Below the pieces are notes generated by a model that searched no databases, had not been told where the DNA came from, and saw only the letters and a list, made by a program, of their open reading frames with translations. A stretch of 9,669 bases of DNA, from the NCBI GenBank assembly GCA_016874315.1, contig VGTX01000024.1:1-9669 (forward strand), given 5' to 3'. The DNA is from Gammaproteobacteria bacterium (GTDB lineage: Bacteria > Pseudomonadota > Gammaproteobacteria > Berkiellales > Berkiellaceae). This document shows positions 1-5,122 of the stretch, in pieces (position 1 is the first letter of the stretch; each line of letters starts with the position of its first letter). The position numbers and the translations under genes were made by a program.

Positions 1-68
1 AGGGTGCAGCGATCGATGAACCGTCAAAAAAGAAAATCAAGCAAGATCAATTTATTGATGTTGCTTGA
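1..68 (+). CDS. C-terminal end of an unidentified protein (partial, cut by window start)
   Basis: Reading from base 3, the frame is open up to a TGA stop at 66-68 and gives about 21 residues ending KQDQFIDVA, preceded by a lysine-rich stretch (SKKKIK). The mix of charged and hydrophobic residues looks like a genuine hydrophilic C-terminus, and a GC-rich hairpin follows the stop within 10 bases, as expected at a gene end. The alternative frame starting at base 1 is open to a TAG at 106-108, but it would run through that hairpin and is less protein-like. The fragment is too short to identify a family, so I assign no function. Confidence 0.35.
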   Translation, partial: GAAIDEPSKKKIKQDQFIDVA

Positions 69-74
69 TGGGAA

Positions 75-97
75 GCATGCTCCCTTTAGGGGCGTGC
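75..97 (+). terminator. Terminator-like hairpin after the partial first gene
   Basis: GCATGCTCC (75-83) pairs with GGGGCGTGC (89-97) through nine base pairs, two of them G-U, closing a CTTTA loop. It starts 7 bases after the stop at 68. The usual run of T is absent (AGTTCACTTAG follows), so it may be a weak or Rho-assisted terminator or a 3' end stabiliser. Confidence 0.4.
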
Positions 98-176
98 AGT
101 TCACTTAGTATAAGTAGCATGTGAAATCTAGTAAGAAAAAGAAGGTTTGATAATTTGTTAAGTTATCTAAAAAAAC

Positions 177-203
177 TATCACATAAGTCGATTATCACAT
201 AAG
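177..203. repeat. Short direct repeat, 11 bp twice
   Basis: TATCACATAAG occurs at 177-187 and again at 193-203, so the two copies start 16 bp apart. This could be a pair of protein binding sites or a chance or slippage product. No adjacent promoter or gene explains it. Confidence 0.4.
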
Positions 204-431
204 CGCGGATGCGGGAGCAAGGCTTTATTCGCTGTTTATTGAACCATATTCCTTTTCTGCGATTTGCTTTATTGCTCGCATTCAGCAATACAATAGCGTC
301 TTCCACCTAAATATTATGGTAATTCGTGTTTTATCGAAGCAATATCGCTTGTTTGACGATTGATGATAGCTAAACATATTTTGAATCTGGTTATATGTTA
401 AGAAATAAACTGGTATTTTTCAGTCAAATTA

Positions 432-475
432 TCAGATTAAATTGAAATTCATTCTAGCAATCCAATTTAATCTGA
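432..475. repeat. Perfect 13-bp inverted repeat downstream of rpn
   Basis: TCAGATTAAATTG (432-444) is the exact reverse complement of CAATTTAATCTGA (463-475), with an 18-base loop. The pairing can be extended outward by ATTAT on each side if a two-base bulge is allowed. It lies about 50 bases beyond the rpn stop codon on the minus strand. It could therefore end or protect the rpn transcript, but the stem is AT-rich and only a broken T stretch follows it. Alternatives are a binding site or a remnant of a small mobile repeat. Confidence 0.5.
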
Positions 476-525
476 CATAATAAGATTTCAATGACGTATA
501 TACGCAATCACTGTAATCGAATCTA

Positions 526-1476
526 CTACAGGTTCAGATGCTTTCTGACATCATCTGGATTCATATTGGCAAGTTGAGCAATTTTCTCAATAGACATTCC
601 ATCACAAAAAAGATTTGTAATCATCTCAATTTTAGCTTGCATCATGCCCTGAGCCATTCCTTCAGCTTTACCTTCTACTTTACCTTGAACGATACCTTGA
701 GCGATGCCTTGAGCGATGCCTTGAGCGATACCCTGAGCCATGCCGTTCTCTAGAGTCTGAGCAAGCTCTCTCGCCTTGATAACCGCAGCATCTTTTTCTC
801 GGGATTCTTCATCCTTCAGTCTTTTAAAGGCGCTAAAGTAAGCTAGCCTTTGCTCTGGGTCTTTACTGAGTCTTTCTAGCTCTTCATAAGCCTCCTGAAA
901 GGCTTGCTGCTTTTCAAGCTCATTTCTATATACAGCGGGCTCTCTCATAAACTCCATCCAATGCTTCAGATTCTCATTTAGAGTATTATCTCTCTCAATC
1001 TTTTTTAATTCAAGAAACACCATATTTAAATGTTGCGTCAATGGGTTATGGGTTTTTATATTAAGTAACTGGAATGAGTTAAAAGCATTATCTTCTTTAA
1101 AAAGATTAAATAGCAAAATGTGAATACACACTAAAGGCTGAAGCTCTGTATAGCTTTCACCTCGGTTCAACTGGTCTCCGTAGAGCCGAGTGGCATAATA
1201 ATACAAGCTTCTTTCTGGATAAAATGGTTGAGGAACAACCTGTACTTCGAAGTGAATTCGCTCTCCACTGTCGAGCTCGACAAGTAAATCGACCGCCCCG
1301 GCTTTACCCTCAATGTCTTGCTTGTTCAAACTATGATCTAAATATGTAAGGCTTTGAATTCGGTCTGGAGACCATCCTTGCACAGCTGCAATAAAATCCT
1401 TCAAAGCATTGGGACTTTTTCTGAAGAGACCTTTGAAAACAAAGTCGACATAAGGTTTAAATAAATCTATACTCAT
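526..1476 (-). CDS. Rpn-family PD-(D/E)XK nuclease / putative transposase-like protein
   Basis: The 316-residue protein belongs by eye to the Rpn family (recombination-promoting nuclease, PDDEXK_2 type), DNA nucleases now linked in E. coli to toxicity and phage defence. The opening FKPYVDFVFKGLF (6-18) is the family's typical start. The nuclease core is visible as D63 in AVDLLVEL followed by HFEVQ with E77 and Q79, matching the D...ExQ variant of the active site. Residues about 185-245 are charged and helical. Residues 246-265 are tandem (M/I)(A/V)QG units, followed by related degenerate units to about 280, and a short helical tail ends at KHLNL. The start at 1476 has a strong AAAAGGAG site 10 bases upstream. 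The gene stands alone, divergent from fis, with no other transposon parts or terminal repeats, so an insertion sequence is not supported. The family call is fairly secure, but activity in this organism is inferred. Confidence 0.85.
   Translation of the reverse strand: MSIDLFKPYVDFVFKGLFRKSPNALKDFIAAVQGWSPDRIQSLTYLDHSLNKQDIEGKAGAVDLLVELDSGERIHFEVQVVPQPFYPERSLYYYATRLYGDQLNRGESYTELQPLVCIHILLFNLFKEDNAFNSFQLLNIKTHNPLTQHLNMVFLELKKIERDNTLNENLKHWMEFMREPAVYRNELEKQQAFQEAYEELERLSKDPEQRLAYFSAFKRLKDEESREKDAAVIKARELAQTLENGMAQGIAQGIAQGIAQGIVQGKVEGKAEGMAQGMMQAKIEMITNLFCDGMSIEKIAQLANMNPDDVRKHLNL
682..741 (-). repeat. Five 12-bp tandem repeats inside rpn
   Basis: Five 12-base units (on the + strand close to CCTTGAGCGATG, shifted by one base) encode the four-residue units MAQG, IAQG, IAQG, IAQG and IVQG. 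Two middle copies are identical and the others differ by one to three bases. Degenerate copies continue towards 640. Because 12 is a multiple of three, gain or loss of units keeps the frame and changes only the length of the helical C-terminal segment. Confidence 0.85.
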
Positions 1477-1480
1477 CGCT

Positions 1481-1542
1481 AGAGACTCCTTTTGGTTTAT
1501 TTTAGTATCGTTTCACACTAAGTATAGCAAAAGCGAGTCTCT
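1481..1542 (-). promoter_or_regulatory. Inverted repeat covering the rpn ribosome binding site
   Basis: AGAGACTCCTTTTG (1481-1494) matches the reverse complement of CAAAAGCGAGTCTCT (1528-1542) in all 14 positions, with one extra C in the second arm. The arm nearest the gene contains the Shine-Dalgarno sequence (AAAAGGAG on the minus strand, 1487-1494). A transcript beginning upstream of 1542 could fold and hide this site. If transcription begins at the nearer promoter (about 1514), the first arm is not in the RNA, and the repeat would be a DNA-level operator instead. Confidence 0.55.
1518..1532 (-). promoter_or_regulatory. Candidate extended -10 promoter for rpn
   Basis: On the minus strand TATACT (1526-1521) is directly preceded by TTTTGC, giving the TGn motif of an extended -10 element. 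No good -35 box lies 17 bases further up, which extended -10 promoters do not need. Transcription would begin near 1514 and give a leader of about 38 bases. It sits between the arms of the inverted repeat. Confidence 0.35.
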
Positions 1543-1692
1543 GCTTTTTTATGCTTATTCAAATTGAAGTTTTGATTTTTTATAGCGCTTCACACCATAT
1601 ATAATGAATAATCAATCTATTCTGGTCGATGTAACCCCTCGATAATCTCTTCTGATGTTGCCGATATCCATACGATGCGATTTATAAAGCAT

Positions 1693-1719
1693 TTGATGTA
1701 TCAGTTCAAGGGTTATAAT
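1693..1719 (+). promoter_or_regulatory. Candidate promoter for fis
   Basis: TATAAT, a perfect -10 box, lies at 1714-1719. The best -35 match is TTGATG at 1693-1698, with a short 15-bp spacer (TTTGAT at 1692-1697 gives 16). It would give a leader of about 60 bases before fis. A second TATAAT at 1600-1605 has no suitably spaced -35. The rest of the 1477-1786 spacer shows no gene. Confidence 0.35.
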
Positions 1720-1786
1720 CGCTTTATATAAAAATCGAAAAAAAATCAAAAAACTGATACACTCACACGAATACTCAATTCAGCCT

Positions 1787-2068
1787 ATGGAAGATCGTAT
1801 GAGCCTACGTGATGCAGCCTATCAAGCCACTCTTTCTTATCTCAGCGCTTTTGATGATAGAGAGCTTAAAGCTCTTCGATTACATCAACTCATTTTTGAA
1901 GAGGTTGAGCGAGGGATCGTTGATGCCGTGTTACAGCGTTGTCAATATAATCAATCTTGGGCGGCGGATGTTCTCGGAATTGCTCGTAATAGTCTACGTA
2001 AAAAGATTCAAGAACTTGATATTAATGTTCAGCCGCATCAAACGCGCCGGACGATGCGAGATGAATAA
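1787..2068 (+). CDS. fis: Fis-type nucleoid-associated DNA-binding protein
   Basis: Fis is a homodimeric DNA-bending protein that organises the nucleoid and activates stable RNA promoters in gammaproteobacteria. The 93 residues align through most of their length with E. coli Fis: LRDAAYQATLSYLS (7-20) with the dimer helix, EEVERGIVDAVLQ (38-50) with the second helix, and NQSWAADVLGIARNSLRKK (55-73) with the helix-turn-helix. Recognition residues corresponding to R85, T87, R89 and K90 of E. coli Fis appear as R67, S69, R71 and K72. Two oddities stand out. The N-terminal mobile arm used in Hin/Gin recombination is essentially absent, and about 13 extra residues, several basic, follow the usual end. 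The start is uncertain: ATG 1787 has no clear ribosome site, whereas ATG 1799 (residue 5) is preceded by GGAAG five bases upstream. The gene converges on prmA. Confidence 0.85.
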   Translation: MEDRMSLRDAAYQATLSYLSAFDDRELKALRLHQLIFEEVERGIVDAVLQRCQYNQSWAADVLGIARNSLRKKIQELDINVQPHQTRRTMRDE

Positions 2069-2085
2069 TATTCTCATCTTGCTTT
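2056..2085 (+). terminator. Candidate hairpin terminator overlapping the fis stop
   Basis: GCGAGATGA (2056-2064) pairs with TCATCTTGC (2074-2082) in nine base pairs including one G-U, with a nine-base loop, and TTT follows. The stem includes the last fis codons and the stop lies in the loop. The T tract is too short for a confident intrinsic terminator, and on the prmA strand no T run follows. Confidence 0.35.
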
Positions 2086-2112
2086 CGGCCAGCATTTGAG
2101 AGTTTTGTTGCT

Positions 2113-3000
2113 CTATGAGATTGAAGATTTTTTTTGTAATAAGAATGCAACCCAATCATTTTCTCTATTCATGCATACAACATGCCATCCAAGATCGGTA
2201 TAACACTTTTGAAAAGCGTCAGCTTGAGTGTGTAATAAGCCTGAAAATATCCCAAAACCATGATCTTTGATGCATTCGGTAAAAATAGATGCTAACTGAA
2301 TAAGTGGTTCAAATAAAATATTCGCACAGAGAATATCGCTTTTTTTCAGATCTGCAGAATGTTCAACGCCTGTTGATTGTTCGCTATAACCATGTTTTTT
2401 GAGATTATCACAAGACGCTCTCATCGCTTGCGCATCATAATCGTGATATTGCACATGAGAGGCTCCCATTTTTAATGCGGCAATGCTTAATATTCCGGAG
2501 CCTGATCCAAAATCAATCACAGTTTTTTGCCCACATAGTTCGCGAGTTAAAAACTCCAGGCACAGTTTTGTTGTTTCATGTCGTCCAGTTCCAAAGCCAA
2601 GCCCTGGTGGAAGATAAATTATCCCTGGATCGTGAGTTGTAATATCTTCTGGGGCTGTCTCTGGAAGTATCATGATTTCTTTAAGTACAATCGGTTGAGC
2701 ATATGGTCGATGGTACTCTAACCAATCATCTAACACTGTTTCTTGTGATTGTTGTCCAATTAAACCAATCTCAGATTGAATTTGATGTAAGAATGCTAAT
2801 GCCGAGTCTTCCTCTGTAAATGTCACGCGCAGTATCGTTTCTTTATCAAGAGGTACTGCTGCAATTTCCGCTGGCCATGCATCATGAGATGGTGGGCGAT
2901 GGTCAATGCACAGACAACCCATTGACCATGCGATTTCTTCTATAAAGTCTGCCTGATCGGCTGGAATGAGATATTCGATATGCGTTGCATGTAAAGCCAT
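2113..3000 (-). CDS. prmA: Ribosomal protein L11 methyltransferase PrmA
   Basis: PrmA trimethylates amino groups of ribosomal protein L11 in the cytoplasm using S-adenosylmethionine. The 295 residues have the family length and order: an N-terminal substrate-recognition domain (about 1-90), the linker segment DDWLEYHRPYAQPI (91-104), the PGLGFGTGRHETT segment (132-144), the SAM-binding loop VIDFGSGSGIL (161-171), motif II YHDYDAQA (185-192), motif IV ANILFEPL (226-233) and SGLL (253-256). Oddities are GTGRHETT where GTGTHPTT is usual, a serine in place of the common cysteine of FGCGSG, and YHDYDA in place of the usual D-I-D-P. The protein is thus a divergent but apparently intact PrmA. The start at 3000 matches the family N-terminus but has a weak ribosome site (TTGAGCG). 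It lies 78 bases beyond accC on the same strand and may be the last gene of that operon. Confidence 0.88.
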   Translation of the reverse strand: MALHATHIEYLIPADQADFIEEIAWSMGCLCIDHRPPSHDAWPAEIAAVPLDKETILRVTFTEEDSALAFLHQIQSEIGLIGQQSQETVLDDWLEYHRPYAQPIVLKEIMILPETAPEDITTHDPGIIYLPPGLGFGTGRHETTKLCLEFLTRELCGQKTVIDFGSGSGILSIAALKMGASHVQYHDYDAQAMRASCDNLKKHGYSEQSTGVEHSADLKKSDILCANILFEPLIQLASIFTECIKDHGFGIFSGLLHTQADAFQKCYTDLGWHVVCMNRENDWVAFLLQKKSSIS

Positions 3001-3078
3001 TGTGCGCTCAAAATTAAATTTTAATAATGGCTGTATGATACGGAATATGTATGCAATGCGAAAGAGCTGATATCCTCA

Positions 3079-4422
3079 CTAAAAGAATGAGTGTGTGTTA
3101 AGATATGTTGTATCATATTGACCATTAACGAAATCATCCTCTTCCAATATTTTTTGATGAAGTGTTTGGTTTGTTGTTAGTCCATCAAAGACACATTCTG
3201 AAAGCGCTTGCCGCATTTTTAATATTGCCTCATACCGACACGATCCGTATGTGATAATTTTTCCAATCATCGAATCATATAAAGGAGTGATTTCAGCTCC
3301 AGTGTAGAGATGTGAATCAAACCGCACCCCAAATCCGCCAGGAGCATGGAGCATTTTAAGTTTCCCTGGCATCGGCATATACGTCGCAGGATGTTCAGCG
3401 TTTATCCGGCATTCGATAGAATGTCCTTGAAAATGAATATCTTCTTGTTTAATAGGTATACGCTCATTTTGCGCAACTTGAAGTTGAAGTTTCACAAGGT
3501 CGCATTGACTAATCATTTCTGAAACCGGATGCTCAACTTGCACGCGGGTATTCATTTCAATGAAATAAAATTCAGAATCTTGATACAAAAATTCTAAAGT
3601 TCCAAGTCCACGATAGGCAATCTGGCGACATGCGTGCAAAGCAACTGATAGCATTTTTTCACGAATATGATCTGGAAGATTGACTGGCTGAGCTTCTTCA
3701 ATAATCTTTTGATAGCGCCTTTGAATAGAGCACTCTCTCAATCCAATATGCAGCACTTGTCCATGCCCATCCCCTAAAACTTGCACTTCAAGATGGCGTG
3801 GGTGGGATAAATATTTTTCTAAATAAACCTGAGAGTCATGAAAAGCCTGTAGTGCATGATGCTGCACTGCCCGAATTTGACTTAATAGCTCAGCTCGATC
3901 GTAGACAATTTGCATCCCTTTTCCGCCGCCACCTGCAGATGCTTTAATAAGAAGTGGATAGCCTATTCGATCGGCTTGCTCATAAATCGGTGTAAGATCA
4001 TCTTCAATTCCAACTGCAGCAGTCCCTGGAATGCATGGAACTCCCTGAGACATCATAAATGCCCTTGCTTTGGATTTATTGCCCATCAGATCTATTGAAT
4101 CTGCGCGTGCTCCTATAAAAATAAAACCTTCTTTTTCAACTAAATCTGCGAAATTCGCATTTTCTGATAGAAATCCATAACCTGGATGAATATACCGAGC
4201 TTTTGTTATTCGAGCAGCTTCTATTAAAGCTTGGGGATTCATATAGCTTTTATTTGATTGTCCCGGCCCTACACATACACTTTCATCCGCACTCCGAACC
4301 GGGAGGCTCATCCGATCGGCTTGACTATGGATCATAACGGGAGAGAGATTGGTAAGGCGTGCAGCTCGTAAAATTCGGAGAGCAATTTCACCTCTATTTG
4401 CAATAAGTATCTTATCTTTCAT
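3079..4422 (-). CDS. accC: Biotin carboxylase subunit of acetyl-CoA carboxylase
   Basis: AccC carboxylates biotin carried by AccB using ATP and bicarbonate, the first half-reaction of malonyl-CoA formation for fatty-acid synthesis. The 447 residues match the E. coli length (449). The biotin carboxylase N-domain starts at KILIANRGEIALRILRAAR (4-22). The ATP-grasp domain shows K116, K160, the glycine-rich loop AGGGGKGM (163-170), H210, K239, E277 and E289. The catalytic segment EMNTRVQVEHPV (289-300) contains R293 and E297, and the C-domain has ECRINAEHP (337-345) with R339. All are equivalent to known E. coli active-site positions within one residue of numbering. The start at 4422 has TAGGATA a few bases upstream. 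It follows accB by 16 bases, so the two are almost certainly co-transcribed. No truncation is seen. The single-subunit architecture, without a fused biotin domain, separates it from pyruvate or propionyl-CoA carboxylases. Confidence 0.95.
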   Translation of the reverse strand: MKDKILIANRGEIALRILRAARLTNLSPVMIHSQADRMSLPVRSADESVCVGPGQSNKSYMNPQALIEAARITKARYIHPGYGFLSENANFADLVEKEGFIFIGARADSIDLMGNKSKARAFMMSQGVPCIPGTAAVGIEDDLTPIYEQADRIGYPLLIKASAGGGGKGMQIVYDRAELLSQIRAVQHHALQAFHDSQVYLEKYLSHPRHLEVQVLGDGHGQVLHIGLRECSIQRRYQKIIEEAQPVNLPDHIREKMLSVALHACRQIAYRGLGTLEFLYQDSEFYFIEMNTRVQVEHPVSEMISQCDLVKLQLQVAQNERIPIKQEDIHFQGHSIECRINAEHPATYMPMPGKLKMLHAPGGFGVRFDSHLYTGAEITPLYDSMIGKIITYGSCRYEAILKMRQALSECVFDGLTTNQTLHQKILEEDDFVNGQYDTTYLNTHSFF

Positions 4423-4438
4423 GGCTCTATCCTAAGCG

Positions 4439-4888
4439 TTATAGTGGTTTTAAGATGATCAATGCCTGATCCCATTCCACTCCTTGCGCATTTTCTATCA
4501 GTATCGACTCCACTGTTCCTGAGATTGGCGCCGTAATTAATGTTAAAACTTTCATCGATTCAATCAATCCTAATGGATCGCCTTCAGAGACTTTTTGCCC
4601 TACAGTACATAATGGCGTCGCTCCTGGCTCAGTTGCTCGATAAAATGTTCCAACTAGAGGCGATCGGACTGCCAGTCCAATATTTTCTGTCTGTGTTGGG
4701 GGTGTCGTGTTTTCAATAGGCGCACAATAATATTCTTTGGGCAAACAATCGTTCTTGGCTGTCTGGAAAATCGGCTCTCCAGATGGAGCTTTGCATATGA
4801 TTTTTCCTTGTGGGGATTCAATATGCAGCTCTTGTAGCCCGAACTGCTTAAATAAAACAATAAGTTGCTCTACATATTTGATATCCAT
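4439..4888 (-). CDS. accB: Biotin carboxyl carrier protein of acetyl-CoA carboxylase
   Basis: AccB carries carboxybiotin between AccC and the AccA/AccD transferase. The 149 residues show the standard layout: an N-terminal helical region (1-35), a flexible proline/threonine-rich linker (about 36-70) and the C-terminal biotinyl domain (72-149). VRSPLVGTFYRATEPGA (74-90) matches the segment after the linker, including the thumb-like part of enteric AccB. The biotin attachment motif is ESMK with K113 as the acceptor. The usual form is EAMKM, so the alanine-to-serine change and the following VL are mild variants. GTVESILIENAQGVEWDQAL (124-143) completes the barrel. The start at 4888 has GGAG eight bases upstream (4897-4900 on the minus strand). 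It leads the accB-accC pair and is divergent from the translocase gene across 234 bases. In E. coli accB autoregulates its operon, but that is not shown here. Confidence 0.94.
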   Translation of the reverse strand: MDIKYVEQLIVLFKQFGLQELHIESPQGKIICKAPSGEPIFQTAKNDCLPKEYYCAPIENTTPPTQTENIGLAVRSPLVGTFYRATEPGATPLCTVGQKVSEGDPLGLIESMKVLTLITAPISGTVESILIENAQGVEWDQALIILKPL

Positions 4889-4951
4889 ATACCATGCTCC
4901 ATACCTGTGTTACTGTGTCTTTTGTCACATTCTCAACATGACATAATTTGT

Positions 4952-4973
4952 ACTGAATTGTCCAATATTCAGT
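4952..4973. promoter_or_regulatory. 22-bp palindrome between accB and the translocase gene
   Basis: ACTGAAT (4952-4958) and ATTCAGT (4967-4973) are perfect inverted arms around an eight-base spacer. The spacer, with its flanking bases, also contains the smaller palindrome ATTG-TC-CAAT (4957-4966). It sits 64 bp upstream of accB and 150 bp upstream of the translocase start, in the divergent spacer, where an operator would be expected. It does not match the FadR consensus I remember, so the binding protein is unknown. Confidence 0.4.
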
Positions 4974-5122
4974 CAGTAATGAAATTTAAACAGAAAAGCA
5001 CTCATCGAAGATTGATAAATACTTAAACATGATTTTGAATCAACAGTATGCTTCGCGTTTAAGATCCGGTACAATAGGTCTTTGCTTTTTAATTGTACGC
5101 TGTAAGATAGGATAGGCATGAG

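Larger units (their letters stand above)
98..525. other. Gene-free AT-rich stretch
   Basis: I see no protein-like frame, tRNA or known RNA here. It holds an 11-bp direct repeat, an inverted repeat near the rpn 3' end (both listed separately) and a weak promoter-like pair on the + strand (TTGACG 353-358, CATATT 375-380, 16-bp spacer) that points at the 3' end of the minus-strand rpn gene, so it has no evident gene to serve. It could be decayed sequence or contain a small RNA that I cannot recognise. Confidence 0.4.

Noticed and set aside
200..300. Possible small structured RNA or tRNA remnant (GCGGGAGCAA near TTGCTCGC)
   Set aside because: Pairing needs gaps, no cloverleaf can be drawn and no promoter or terminator frames it.
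538..753. Open frame on the + strand with a repeating LSDALSDTLS-type protein
   Set aside because: It is the antisense shadow of the 12-bp repeat region in the Rpn gene. It has no ribosome site and the opposite frame has clear family motifs.
526..1542. Rpn gene as a complete insertion sequence or transposon
   Set aside because: The inverted repeats near each end (432-475 and 1481-1542) are each self-complementary and do not match one another. I saw no target-site duplication.
5035..5108. Sigma-70 promoter for the translocase gene
   Set aside because: TACAAT (5070-5075) is a fair -10 box, but no -35 hexamer lies 15-19 bases upstream. TTGCTT/TAAGAT (5082-5108) would start transcription inside the ribosome site. 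The promoter remains unidentified.
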